Positions 17,590 through 26,700 of a stretch of DNA of 64,000 bases are shown piece after piece. The notes under the pieces are model-generated. The model had not been told where the DNA came from and made no database searches. It saw only the letters and a program-made list of their open reading frames with translations. Origin of the DNA: Paenibacillus uliginis N3/975 (GTDB lineage: Bacteria > Bacillota > Bacilli > Paenibacillales > Paenibacillaceae). A program made the position numbers and the translations under genes. Each line of letters starts with the position of its first letter. Positions within the stretch are counted from its first letter, which is position 1. The stretch lies in the NCBI RefSeq assembly GCF_900177425.1, contig NZ_LT840184.1, forward strand, positions 505,482 through 569,481, read 5' to 3'.

Positions 17590-18111
17590 ATGGCCGATTG
17601 GCGGGATGTGCTGCTGGTCGATGGTTATAACATGATCGGCGGATGGCCTTTCCTTGCACAACTCGCAAATATTGGTATGCAGGAGGCTCGGGATGCTCTT
17701 CTGGAGAAACTGGCCGATTACCAGGCTTTCTCGGGCCTTCGTGTCATTGCTGTTTTTGACGCTTACCGTGTACCGGGGCTGGGCAAATCTTTTACTCAGG
17801 GTAAGGTGCAAGTATACTTCACCAAGGAAAAAGAAACTGCCGATGAATGCATTGAACGTCTTGTTGTAGATTTCAGTCACCGTCGGCGTAAAATATATGT
17901 CGCTACAAGTGACCTGATGGAGCAGCACATTATTTTTGCACTCGGTGCTCTACGGATTTCAGCCCGTGAACTGCTCAGTCAAGTGGAGCAAAGTGAACGG
18001 GAAGTAAAACTCAAAATTAAAGAGGACCAGGCTAAATCAACGAGAAACACACTAGATGGCCAACTGTCTGAGGATGTCCGTAAAATGTTTGAGCGATGGC
18101 GCCGTGAATAA
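17590..18111 (+). CDS. rae1: Rae1/YacP, NYN-domain ribosome-associated endoribonuclease
   Basis: Rae1 cleaves certain mRNAs in a translation-dependent way in the ribosomal A site in B. subtilis. The N-terminal LLVDGYNMIGGW motif carries the catalytic aspartate of the PIN-like NYN fold, with further acidic residues in AVFDAYR, TADECIE and TSDLMEQ. A charged helix forms the C-terminus. Length of 173 residues matches the family. No strong RBS of its own (AAGG lies in the rlmB end), so it probably relies on coupling to rlmB. Confidence 0.9.
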   Translation: MADWRDVLLVDGYNMIGGWPFLAQLANIGMQEARDALLEKLADYQAFSGLRVIAVFDAYRVPGLGKSFTQGKVQVYFTKEKETADECIERLVVDFSHRRRKIYVATSDLMEQHIIFALGALRISARELLSQVEQSEREVKLKIKEDQAKSTRNTLDGQLSEDVRKMFERWRRE

Positions 18112-18183
18112 TTGAACTGGTGGAGCAAATCATGAAAGTCTTTACATTTATGTTATTATCGTTCTAATTTAGGGATGACGTGG

Positions 18184-18212
18184 TTGACGGTCTTATGGAC
18201 ATCATATATACT
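18184..18212 (+). promoter_or_regulatory. SigA promoter of sigH
   Basis: TTGACG (18184-18189), a 17-base spacer and TATACT (18207-18212), 58 bases before the sigH start. In B. subtilis sigH is driven by SigA and repressed by AbrB; no AbrB site can be assigned from sequence alone. Confidence 0.8.
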
Positions 18213-18270
18213 TGTCATATATTTCAAGCGAGTGACGGGGTACCGTGCGTTCCGGGCCGGAGGGATTCTA

Positions 18271-18915
18271 TTGAGTGTCAACCTCAAGGAAGTCATGATG
18301 TCAGGGTATGATTTGATAAGTGATGAAGACATTGTCGAGGCGGTCCGTGAAGGTGACAGCGGGGCGCTTGAATATTTGATCAATAAGTACCGGAACTTTG
18401 TACGTGCCAAAGCTCGTTCTTATTTTCTTATTGGCGCGGATCGCGAGGATATTGTCCAGGAAGGCATGATCGGCCTTTATAAGGCAATTCGTGATTTTAA
18501 AGGGGACAAGCTTTCTTCGTTCAAGGCTTTCGCTGAGCTGTGCATCACGCGGCAGATCATTACGGCAATCAAGACCGCGACGAGACAGAAGCATATTCCA
18601 CTGAATTCCTATGTTTCTCTGGATAAGCCGATTTATGATGAGGATTCAGACCGTACACTGCTGGATGTTATATGCGGTACGGCGGTATCCGATCCAGAAG
18701 AACTGGTGATTAACCAGGAAGAGTTTGTTGGCTTGGAAGATAAAATGTCTGAAATACTGAGTGATCTGGAGCGGAAAGTGCTGATGCTTTATTTAGATGG
18801 CCGTTCCTATCAAGAGATCGCAGTAGATTTGAGACGTCATGTTAAATCTATTGATAATGCCCTCCAGCGGGTAAAGCGTAAGCTTGAACGCTATCTGGAG
18901 GTTCGGGATAATTAG
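18271..18915 (+). CDS. sigH: RNA polymerase sigma-H factor
   Basis: Sigma factor for early sporulation and post-exponential genes. Region 2 (NFVRAKARSYFLIGADREDIVQEG) and region 4 (SDLERKVLMLYLDGRSYQEIA) are closely similar to Bacillus SigH. The frame is open upstream to 18175, but that part would span the promoter. I chose TTG 18271, six bases after GGAGGG (18259-18264). ATGs at 18295 and 18298 are alternatives with a weaker AAGGA site. Monocistronic, with its own promoter and terminator. Confidence 0.95.
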   Translation: MSVNLKEVMMSGYDLISDEDIVEAVREGDSGALEYLINKYRNFVRAKARSYFLIGADREDIVQEGMIGLYKAIRDFKGDKLSSFKAFAELCITRQIITAIKTATRQKHIPLNSYVSLDKPIYDEDSDRTLLDVICGTAVSDPEELVINQEEFVGLEDKMSEILSDLERKVLMLYLDGRSYQEIAVDLRRHVKSIDNALQRVKRKLERYLEVRDN

Positions 18916-18933
18916 AAGAATGAACGATGTGTG

Positions 18934-18958
18934 AAAGGCTCAATTTGAGCCTTTTTTT
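18934..18958 (+). terminator. Terminator after sigH
   Basis: AAAGGCTCA (18934-18942) pairs with TGAGCCTTT (18946-18954), followed by T residues to 18958. Confidence 0.88.
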
Positions 18959-19046
18959 ACTTCATTTCGAAATCCCGGTGTTTCAGTTATTGGAAGTATG
19001 ACCATAATGGTAAGTAAATGCAGCCCGCATTCAGAGAGAAAAAGGC

Positions 19047-19075
19047 TTGAAAAGGCGTCAACCATGTGATAAAGT
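19047..19075 (+). promoter_or_regulatory. SigA promoter of rpmG-secE-nusG
   Basis: TTGAAA (19047-19052), a 17-base spacer and TAAAGT (19070-19075) preceded by TG (extended -10). It leaves a leader of about 170 nt before rpmG. I see no further gene in 18961-19253. Confidence 0.7.
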
Positions 19076-19253
19076 GTTTTAGGTAGGCCTAAATTCGCGT
19101 GTTTTATGAATGGAACGTTGTTACAGCATTGGAACAACGGTTTTGTTCATCTCGCAGGAATTTCGATTGTCTGTTACAGGACAAACCGATCTTTCTACTA
19201 GGATCAATATCGGTTCTTCTGATGAAGAAGGACGTCTTCGGGAGGTGCAAATC

Positions 19254-19403
19254 ATGCGGGTAATTATCACTTTGGCTTGTACAAGCTGCAAACAAAGAAA
19301 CTACACAACCACAAAGAACAAGCGAAATCACCCCGACCGCATGGAGATGAAGAAATTTTGCAAGTTCTGTAACGAGCAAACTCCTCATCGCGAAACCAGA
19401 TAG
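19254..19403 (+). CDS. rpmG: 50S ribosomal protein L33 (zinc-binding form)
   Basis: 49 residues, with four cysteines C9, C12, C36 and C39 that bind zinc, so this is the zinc-containing (C+) paralogue rather than a zinc-independent one. The open frame begins upstream at 19110, but the ATG at 19254 follows GGGAGGTG with good spacing and gives the family N-terminus MRVIITLACT. First gene of the rpmG-secE-nusG unit. Confidence 0.95.
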   Translation: MRVIITLACTSCKQRNYTTTKNKRNHPDRMEMKKFCKFCNEQTPHRETR

Positions 19404-19424
19404 TTTTTTGGAGGTGTAGTCGGC

Positions 19425-19616
19425 GTGAAACGTAGTTTCAAGTCTCTGTTTTCCTTTTTCTCTGAAAGCTGGGCGGAACTTAAAAAAGTTCGCTGGCCCA
19501 ATCGTAAAGAACTGACGAACTATTCACTCATTGTTATCGGCACCGTTGTGTTTGTCACAATTTATTTTTGGGTTTTAGACATCGGTATTTCCGCTGTGAT
19601 CGAAGCGATAATTTAG
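19425..19616 (+). CDS. secE: SecE, preprotein translocase subunit
   Basis: 63-residue single-spanning SecE of the Gram-positive type. The amphipathic helix contains the conserved ELKKVRWPNRKEL motif, followed by one membrane helix (SLIVIGTVVFVTIYFWVLDIG). GTG start at 19425, seven bases after GGAGGTG. SecE clamps SecY, encoded at 47379. 21 bases before nusG. Confidence 0.96.
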   Translation: MKRSFKSLFSFFSESWAELKKVRWPNRKELTNYSLIVIGTVVFVTIYFWVLDIGISAVIEAII

Positions 19617-19637
19617 AAGGGTCCCAGGTGGCTTGAT

Positions 19638-20171
19638 ATGGAAAAAAGATGGTATGTGGTTCATACCTATTCCGGGTATGAGAATAAAGTCAAAGCCAAT
19701 TTGGAAAAACGTGTCGAGTCCATGGGCATGGAGGACAAAATATTCCGCGTTCTTGTTCCTATGGAAGAAGAAATCGTAAACAAGGACGGTAAGAAAAAGA
19801 CCGTCATGCGTAAAGTTTACCCGGGATATGTCTTGGTCGAAATGATTCAAACCGATGATTCTTGGTATGTTGTCCGCAATACACCGGGGGTTACGGGCTT
19901 TGTCGGTTCGACAGGCTCCGGTTCTAAACCGACGCCTTTGCTTCCAGAAGAAGTTGAACAGATTCTGAAGCATATGGGCATGGAAGAACCGAAACCGAAG
20001 ATTGAATTCGACATCAAGGAATCTGTTCGTATCAAGGTTGGTCCTTTTGCGAATTTCGTGGGCTCCGTGGAAGAGATTTTGGCTGAAAAGAGTAAGCTTA
20101 AGGTTCACGTCAACATGTTTGGACGGGAAACCCCGCTGGAGTTGGATTATACTCAAGTGGAGAAGTTATAA
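19638..20171 (+). CDS. nusG: NusG, transcription elongation/termination factor
   Basis: Binds RNA polymerase clamp helices and affects pausing and antitermination. The NGN domain (KRWYVVHTYSGYENKVKANL) is at the N-terminus and the C-terminal KOW domain carries VRIKVGPFANFVGSVEEI. Length of 177 residues is normal. AGGTGG precedes the ATG. Sits between secE and rplK as in nearly all Firmicutes. Confidence 0.97.
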   Translation: MEKRWYVVHTYSGYENKVKANLEKRVESMGMEDKIFRVLVPMEEEIVNKDGKKKTVMRKVYPGYVLVEMIQTDDSWYVVRNTPGVTGFVGSTGSGSKPTPLLPEEVEQILKHMGMEEPKPKIEFDIKESVRIKVGPFANFVGSVEEILAEKSKLKVHVNMFGRETPLELDYTQVEKL

Positions 20172-20240
20172 ATACTTCAGGTTTCTTGTGGGAGGGCGTA
20201 AAGCGTCCGATACCACTATTGATGCAAGGAGGTGTCTTAC

Positions 20241-20666
20241 ATGGCGAAGAAAATTATCAAGATGGTAAAACTGCAAATTCCTGCAGGTAAAGCGAACCCA
20301 GCTCCTCCAGTAGGTCCAGCATTGGGTCAAGCAGGTGTCAACATCATGGCATTCTGTAAAGAATTCAACGCTCGTACTGCTGATCAAGCTGGCTTGATCA
20401 TTCCGGTTGAAATTTCGGTGTTTGAGGATCGTTCCTTTACATTTATCACCAAAACTCCACCGGCTGCTGTTCTGCTTCGTGTGGCTGCCAAGATCGAAAA
20501 AGGATCCGGCGAACCAAACAAGAAGAAAGTTGCAACGGTTAAACGTGATGCGGTTCGTCAAATCGCAGAACAAAAAATGCCTGACCTGAACGCTGCAACT
20601 GTTGAAGCTGCAATGTTGATGGTTGAAGGTACTGCCCGTAGTATGGGTATCACAATCGAAGACTAA
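20241..20666 (+). CDS. rplK: 50S ribosomal protein L11
   Basis: Forms the GTPase-associated region with 23S rRNA and is needed for RelA activation; target of thiopeptides. The proline-rich N-terminal segment (PAGKANPAPPVGPALGQAG) is intact. A GTG at 20232 is in frame, but the ATG at 20241 after AAGGAGGTG gives the normal N-terminus (MAKKIIKMVKLQ). 141 residues. Confidence 0.97.
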   Translation: MAKKIIKMVKLQIPAGKANPAPPVGPALGQAGVNIMAFCKEFNARTADQAGLIIPVEISVFEDRSFTFITKTPPAAVLLRVAAKIEKGSGEPNKKKVATVKRDAVRQIAEQKMPDLNAATVEAAMLMVEGTARSMGITIED

Positions 20667-20745
20667 TACTCTTTCGATGCTACCGGATTAGATCCGGAAT
20701 ATGTGGGAGGAAATTCCGCTAACACCACAAAGGAGGAAAACAATC

Positions 20746-21438
20746 ATGGCTAAACACGGTAAGAAATACCTTGAAGCTGCTAAGCTGATTGACAGCGAAG
20801 CAACTTATGAGCCTTCGGAAGCCGTTGAACTGGTGAAGAAGGCAGCAGTTGCCAAATTCGACGAAACTGTTGAAGTGGCTGTACGTTTGGGTGTAGACCC
20901 TCGTAAACAAGACCAGGCTGTTCGTGGCGTTGTAGTCCTGCCTCACGGTACGGGTAAAACGCAACGCGTTCTGGTATTTGCAAAAGGTGAAAAAGCGAAG
21001 GAAGCCGAAGCGGCTGGCGCGGATTTTGTTGGCGATCAAGATATGATTAACAAAATTCAACAGGGCTGGTTCGAATTCGACGTCTGCGTAGCTACACCTG
21101 ATATGATGAGTGAAGTCGGTAAATTGGGCCGTCTGCTCGGTGGTAAAGGCCTGATGCCTAACCCTAAAGCCGGCACGGTTACATTCGATGTTGCTAAGGC
21201 TGTTCAAGAAATTAAAGCCGGTAAAATCGAGTACCGTCTGGACAAAGCAGGTCAAATTCACGCTCCAATCGGCAAAGTATCCTTTGATGCGGATAAACTC
21301 AATGAAAACCTCAAGTCTCTTGTGGATGCATTGAACCGCGCGAAGCCAGCTGCTGCTAAAGGTGTATACCTGAAGAACATCGCTGTATCTTCGACTATGG
21401 GACCTAGCGCTCGCGTGAACACAGCTTCTTTTAAATAA
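20746..21438 (+). CDS. rplA: 50S ribosomal protein L1
   Basis: Forms the mobile L1 stalk that helps eject the E-site tRNA and in many bacteria represses its own operon. The signature region GKGLMPNPKAGTV is present. The frame is open from 20701, but AGGAGG lies before ATG 20746, which matches the family start (MAKHGKKYLEAAKLID). 230 residues. Confidence 0.97.
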   Translation: MAKHGKKYLEAAKLIDSEATYEPSEAVELVKKAAVAKFDETVEVAVRLGVDPRKQDQAVRGVVVLPHGTGKTQRVLVFAKGEKAKEAEAAGADFVGDQDMINKIQQGWFEFDVCVATPDMMSEVGKLGRLLGGKGLMPNPKAGTVTFDVAKAVQEIKAGKIEYRLDKAGQIHAPIGKVSFDADKLNENLKSLVDALNRAKPAAAKGVYLKNIAVSSTMGPSARVNTASFK

Positions 21439-21447
21439 TATTTACCA

Positions 21448-21476
21448 TTGACTTACTTGTCATGGTTTGATATTAT
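21448..21476 (+). promoter_or_regulatory. SigA promoter of rplJ-rplL
   Basis: TTGACT (21448-21453), a 17-base spacer and TATTAT (21471-21476), immediately after rplA. It drives the L10 leader. Confidence 0.82.
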
Positions 21477-21482
21477 GTAACA

Positions 21483-21656
21483 GTTGTGAGTCCTTGTGAC
21501 TGACCATTAAAGTTGAATATGCTTACCGTAGACAGTAGGTGCCGTTAGCTGGCTTAATTTCCTACCGAGGTGTTATGATAGAACGTCAGCAGTTTGTCCG
21601 GGAGACCGGCATAATGATGCTTCATCAGGCCTTCGTGATTCTACGGAGGCTTTTTT
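21483..21656 (+). promoter_or_regulatory. Ribosomal protein L10 leader with terminator
   Basis: A transcribed leader of about 235 nt precedes rplJ. It holds several complementary segments and ends in an intrinsic terminator: GCCTTCGT (21629-21636) with ACGGAGGC (21643-21650), then six T residues. Position and layout match the L10 leader of Firmicutes, in which L10(L12)4 binding to a kink-turn-like region causes premature termination. Assignment is by position and the terminator; the L10-binding fold was not computed. Confidence 0.85.
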
Positions 21657-21718
21657 AGTGCCCGTAGGATGGTGGCCGTCATGGTCCCAGCTAACCATAC
21701 AATCAGGAGGTGTAGACA

Positions 21719-22222
21719 TTGGCAAACGCAAAAGTGATTCAAGCTAAACAAGACGCGGTTGACGTAGTAACTGCTAAGTTGCGCGAAAGTGTGACAACAG
21801 TTGTAGTTGACTATCGTGGATTGAACGTTACCCAAGTAACAGAACTGCGTAAGCAGCTTCGTGAAGCTGGTATCGAATTTCAAGTATTGAAAAACTCCCT
21901 GCTTCGCCGTGCGACAGCAGCTGCAGAGCTGACTGAGCTGGATGAAGCGTTGGCAGGTCCGACGGCTGTTGCTTTCGGTACTGAGGATGTTGTGGCTCCA
22001 GCGAAAATCTTGAACGATTTCGCTAAGAAAAACGACGCTTTGGAACTGAAAGGCGCAGTAGTAGAAGGCCGTGTCATCGGAGTGGACGAAATCAAAGCGC
22101 TGGCGGAACTTCCGTCCCGCGAAGGTCTCTTGTCCATGCTCCTCAGCGTGCTTCAAGCCCCAATGCGCAACTTCGCGCTTGCGGTTAAAGCCGTGGCTGA
22201 CAAAGAAGAACAAGGCGCGTAA
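21719..22222 (+). CDS. rplJ: 50S ribosomal protein L10
   Basis: Base of the ribosomal stalk that holds L7/L12 dimers. Begins ANAKVIQAKQ, with the core LRKQLREAGIEFQVLKNSL near residue 45 and a C-terminal helix for L12 binding. TTG start at 21719 after AGGAGGTG. 167 residues. Likely autoregulated through the upstream leader. Confidence 0.96.
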   Translation: MANAKVIQAKQDAVDVVTAKLRESVTTVVVDYRGLNVTQVTELRKQLREAGIEFQVLKNSLLRRATAAAELTELDEALAGPTAVAFGTEDVVAPAKILNDFAKKNDALELKGAVVEGRVIGVDEIKALAELPSREGLLSMLLSVLQAPMRNFALAVKAVADKEEQGA

Positions 22223-22286
22223 GCTCCTTATTCAACAAGCTGTATAAACAACTAAATCCTAAATATAAAATGGAGGTTCAACCCAA

Positions 22287-22652
22287 ATGAGCAAAGAGCA
22301 AATCTTGGAAGCAATCAAAGGCATGTCCGTTCTGGAACTGAACGATCTCGTTAAAGCAATCGAAGAAGAATTCGGCGTAACTGCTGCAGCTCCAGTAGCT
22401 GTTGCAGGTGCAGGCGCTGGCGCAGCTGCTGAAGCTGAGCAATCTGAATTCGACGTAATCCTGACTGGTGCAGGCGCGTCCAAAATCAACGTTATCAAAG
22501 TTGTTCGCGAAATCACAGGCCTCGGCTTGAAAGAAGCGAAAGAACTCGTTGACAACGCACCAAAACCACTGAAAGAAAAAGTAAGTAAAGAAGATGCAGA
22601 AGCTGTTAAAGCTAAATTGGAAGAAGCAGGCGCATCCGTAGAAGTGAAGTAA
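22287..22652 (+). CDS. rplL: 50S ribosomal protein L7/L12
   Basis: Stalk protein recruiting translational GTPases. N-terminal dimerisation domain, Ala/Gly hinge (AAAPVAVAGAGAGAAAEAEQ, about residues 38-57) and the compact C-terminal domain with the EVVREITGLGLKEAK-type helix. 121 residues. GGAGG precedes the ATG; a strong terminator follows. Confidence 0.98.
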   Translation: MSKEQILEAIKGMSVLELNDLVKAIEEEFGVTAAAPVAVAGAGAGAAAEAEQSEFDVILTGAGASKINVIKVVREITGLGLKEAKELVDNAPKPLKEKVSKEDAEAVKAKLEEAGASVEVK

Positions 22653-22677
22653 TTCCTTCTATACTGCAGCATGAATC

Positions 22678-22708
22678 AAACCCCTTGAATATTAGTTCAA
22701 GGGGTTTG
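22678..22708 (+). terminator. Terminator after rplJ-rplL
   Basis: Perfect 12-base stem AAACCCCTTGAA (22678-22689) with TTCAAGGGGTTT (22696-22707). The T-tail is modest, so partial read-through into the methyltransferase gene is possible. Confidence 0.85.
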
Positions 22709-22816
22709 TTATTGTAATAGATTGTTTTTTCAAGAAGAAGGCTATATTAGAGTTAGAGAGTTTTTAAGGTTTGGTGCCGTATTCACGGCAATCGATTTTG
22801 TGATACGGAGGTTGAC

Positions 22817-23425
22817 ATGCCGAATCAGCATTATTATACGAACCAGCCAGTAACCGGACATAACAGGCGGGAACTGGAAACGGTACTTCGTGGCAGTAAA
22901 TTCAAGTTTATTAGTGATGCAGGTGTTTTTTCTAAGAGTGGAGTGGATTATGGGAGTAAGGTGCTGATTGAAGCCCTTGATATTCCAAGTCAGTCCAATG
23001 TGCTTGATGTCGGATGCGGTTATGGGCCGATCGGGCTTTCTGCAGCGAGAATTGCAAAGGACGGCCATGTAACGATGATAGATATCAACAGCCGTGCGGT
23101 AGAATTAGCCAAGGAAAATGCGAGACTCAATGGAATTGGTAATGTCACTATAATGGAAAGTGACCTGTTCACAGCAGTAGAGGGTAAGGAATTTGATATC
23201 GTTCTAACCAATCCGCCTATACGGGCAGGCAAAGAAACGGTACACAAAATTTTTGAACAAGCCTTTGAGCATCTGAAGGATCAGGGGCAGCTGTGGGTGG
23301 TCATTCAGAAAAAACAAGGCTCCCCATCGGCCAAAGCCAAACTGGAAAGCCTGTTTTCTCAAGTGGAGGAAGTGACGAAGGACAAGGGCTACCGGATATT
23401 CAAAGCGGTAAAGACTACATCCTGA
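22817..23425 (+). CDS. RsmC-like class I SAM-dependent methyltransferase (YbxB family)
   Basis: SAM-binding motif I is VLDVGCGYGPIGL (about residues 61-73) and the catalytic NPPI motif follows (VLTNPPIRAGK, near 134), as in N2-guanine rRNA methyltransferases of the RsmC/RlmG group. At 202 residues it has a single domain, unlike two-domain E. coli RsmC. This is the YbxB position of B. subtilis (between rplL and rpoB). RNA target is inferred from the family. Confidence 0.88.
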   Translation: MPNQHYYTNQPVTGHNRRELETVLRGSKFKFISDAGVFSKSGVDYGSKVLIEALDIPSQSNVLDVGCGYGPIGLSAARIAKDGHVTMIDINSRAVELAKENARLNGIGNVTIMESDLFTAVEGKEFDIVLTNPPIRAGKETVHKIFEQAFEHLKDQGQLWVVIQKKQGSPSAKAKLESLFSQVEEVTKDKGYRIFKAVKTTS

Positions 23426-23441
23426 ACTGGCAAATAGGCTA

Positions 23442-23470
23442 TTGACTCGGATTTCTGGCTGTGGTATTAT
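23442..23470 (+). promoter_or_regulatory. SigA promoter upstream of rpoB
   Basis: TTGACT (23442-23447), a 17-base spacer and TATTAT (23465-23470) preceded by TGG (extended -10). It implies a leader of about 295 nt before rpoB. A second TATAAT at 23569-23574 lacks a good -35. I see no gene in the leader. Confidence 0.78.
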
Positions 23471-23770
23471 TATAAAATGTCAGTATTAGGATGGTCTCCT
23501 TGTCTTTAGTTTGCTGAAATGTCAAGACTTGATGTGGGTATCATTGCATAAAGTCAGTCATATTGACGTATAATATGTACATTTTGGGCAAATCTACTGG
23601 ATATGAGAGGATTATCATAACCATGGATAAGCTGCTCTTTTTTCGAAAGATATTCGATAAGGGCTTTTCTCTATTTATGGGAGTTTCCTCTGTACGTTCC
23701 ATTATAGTGTTACAAACAGAGGTTCGCAATGAATTTTTAAAAGTGAGTAGACATGAGGGGTGAGTTTAAG

Positions 23771-26700
23771 TTGGCAGGACATCTTGTTCAATATGGTCGA
23801 CGCACTCGGCGAAGTTATGCACGTATTACTGAGGTACTCGAAGTTCCGAACCTGATTGAAATCCAACAAAAATCTTATGAATGGTTTTTGGAGGAAGGGT
23901 TGCGCGAAATGTTCCAAGACATCTCGCCGATTCAGGATTTTACAGGAAACTTGGTGCTGGAGTTTATCGACTACAGCCTTGGAGAACCGAAATACACCGT
24001 CGATGACGCGAAAGAACGCGACGTAACTTATGCGGCGCCGCTCCGTGTTAAAGTCCGGCTCATCAACAAAGAGACTGGAGAGGTCAAGGAGCAAGAAGTG
24101 TTCATGGGAGACTTTCCGTTAATGACGGAAACCGGAACATTTATCATTAATGGTGCCGAACGGGTCATTGTCAGCCAGTTGGTTCGCTCTCCCAGCGTCT
24201 ATTTCAGCACTAAAGTTGATAAAAACGGTAAGAAAACATACACTGCGACCGTTATTCCGAATCGCGGCGCATGGCTGGAGCTGGAGACGGACGCTAAGGA
24301 TATTGTATATGTACGGATCGACCGTACCCGCAAAATACCGGTAACCGTACTGCTTCGTGCGCTCGGTTTCGGTACAGACGCAGAGATTTTGGAACTGCTG
24401 GGTGATGACGAGTACATTCGTAATACCCTGGATAAAGACAACACGGATTCGACGGAAAAGGCGCTTATTGAGATCTACGAACGCCTTCGTCCAGGCGAGC
24501 CTCCGACGTTGGACAATGCAAAGAGCCTCTTGGTAGCACGTTTCTTTGATCCGAAGCGCTATGATCTGGCGAACGTTGGTCGTTATAAGATCAACAAGAA
24601 GCTTCATATTAAAAACCGTCTCTTCAATCAGCGTTTGGCTGAGAGTCTGATTGACGTGGAAACGGGTGAGATCATTGCTGAAGCTGGTCAAACCGTAGAC
24701 CGCCGTCTTTTGGACGAGATTATGCCTCACCTAGAGAAGAGTGTCGGCTACAAAACATATCATGTTGCGGGCGGCGTTCAGGATAGTGAGGATATTACAC
24801 TTCAGACGATCGATGTGTTCTCGCCAATCGAGGACGGTAAAGTCGTTAAGATTATCGCCAATGGCAACATCGATAAATCGGTGAAGCATATTACGCAGGC
24901 GGACATTATTTCGTCCATCAGCTATTTCATGGATTTACTGCACGGTATCGGCAACACGGATGACATTGACCACCTGGGTAACAGACGTCTGCGTTCCGTA
25001 GGTGAACTTCTGCAGAACCAGTTCCGTATCGGTCTTTCCCGTATGGAGCGCGTTGTTCGTGAAAGAATGTCGATCCAGGATGCGAGTGTTATTACACCGC
25101 AGGCTCTCATCAACATTCGCCCGGTTATTGCATCGATTAAAGAGTTCTTCGGTAGCTCACAGTTGTCCCAGTTTATGGACCAGACGAACCCGCTTGCTGA
25201 ACTGACGCATAAACGCCGTCTTTCCGCACTCGGACCTGGTGGTTTGACTCGGGAACGCGCGGGCTTTGAAGTCCGAGACGTTCACCACAGTCACTATGGC
25301 CGTATGTGTCCGATCGAGACTCCAGAGGGACCGAACATCGGTTTGATTAACTCCCTGTCTACATTTGCCCGTATTAACGAATACGGATTTATCGAAGCGC
25401 CTTATCGCTGGGTTGATCCGAAGACGGGTCAGGTAACAGAGCAGATCGATTATCTGACTGCTGATGAGGAAGATAACTATGTTGTAGCTCAGGCGAACGC
25501 AAGTTTAACAGAAGACAGTAAGTTTGCGGACGATATGGTAATTGTTCGTTATAACAAACAGGCCGATAACATTTTGCCAATGCCTAAAGATCGTGTGGAT
25601 TACATGGACGTTTCGCCTAAACAGGTGGTATCTGTCGCTACGGCGCTGATTCCGTTCCTCGAGAACGATGACTCCAACCGTGCCCTCATGGGATCTAACA
25701 TGCAGCGTCAAGCTGTTCCGCTTCTTATTCCGAAAGCACCGCTTGTCGGAACAGGAATGGAGCATAAATCCGCGAAAGATTCCGGTGTATGTATTGTATC
25801 CAAATATGACGGAATTATTGAGCGCTCAACAGCTAATGAAATCTGGCTCCGCCGCGTGGAAAATGTGGACGGACAAGAAGTCAAAGGCGATATCATTAAA
25901 CATAAATTACACAAATTTATGCGTTCGAACCAAGGTACATGTATTAACCAGCGTCCAATCGTCCAACGTGGCGATGTAATCAAGAAGGGGGATATCCTTG
26001 CGGATGGTCCTTCGACTGAGATGGGCGAATTGGCACTTGGACGTAACGTTGTCGTAGCTTTCATGACCTGGGAAGGTTATAACTACGAGGATGCGATTCT
26101 TCTTTCTGAGAAGCTCGTGAAAGAGGATGTCTACACTTCGATTCACATCGAGGAGTATGAATCTGAAGCTCGAGATACAAAGCTTGGACCAGAAGAAATC
26201 ACACGTGATATTCCGAACGTCGGTGAAGAAGCGCTGAAAAATCTTGATGAGCGCGGAATTATTCGTATCGGTGCTGAGATCAGTGCAGGCGACATCTTGG
26301 TTGGTAAAGTAACACCTAAGGGTGTAACGGAACTGACGGCTGAAGAGCGTCTCCTTCATGCGATCTTTGGTGAGAAAGCTCGCGAAGTGCGTGACACCTC
26401 GCTGCGCGTTCCTCACGGTAGTGATGGTATCATCGTTGATGTGAAGGTGTTTACTCGCGAGAACGGTGATGAATTGCCGCCGGGCGTAAACCAACTGGTT
26501 CGCGTGTACATCGCTCAGAAACGTAAAATCTCCGAAGGTGACAAAATGGCCGGACGTCACGGTAACAAAGGTGTCGTTGCCCGTATTTTGCCTGAGGAAG
26601 ACATGCCGTTCCTGCCTGATGGCACACCTGTACAGGTTGTTCTTAACCCGCTTGGTGTACCTTCACGTATGAACATCGGTCAGGTATTGGAAGTTCACTT

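Noticed and set aside
18175..18270. N-terminal extension of sigH from an upstream ATG
   Set aside because: It would overlap the -35/-10 promoter (18184-18212), lacks an RBS and is absent from the SigH family as I know it; TTG 18271 has a good RBS.
23563..23763. Small open frame in the rpoB leader
   Set aside because: It starts from an ATG-poor region without an RBS, has no recognisable content and overlaps the rpoB start region; treated as untranslated leader.
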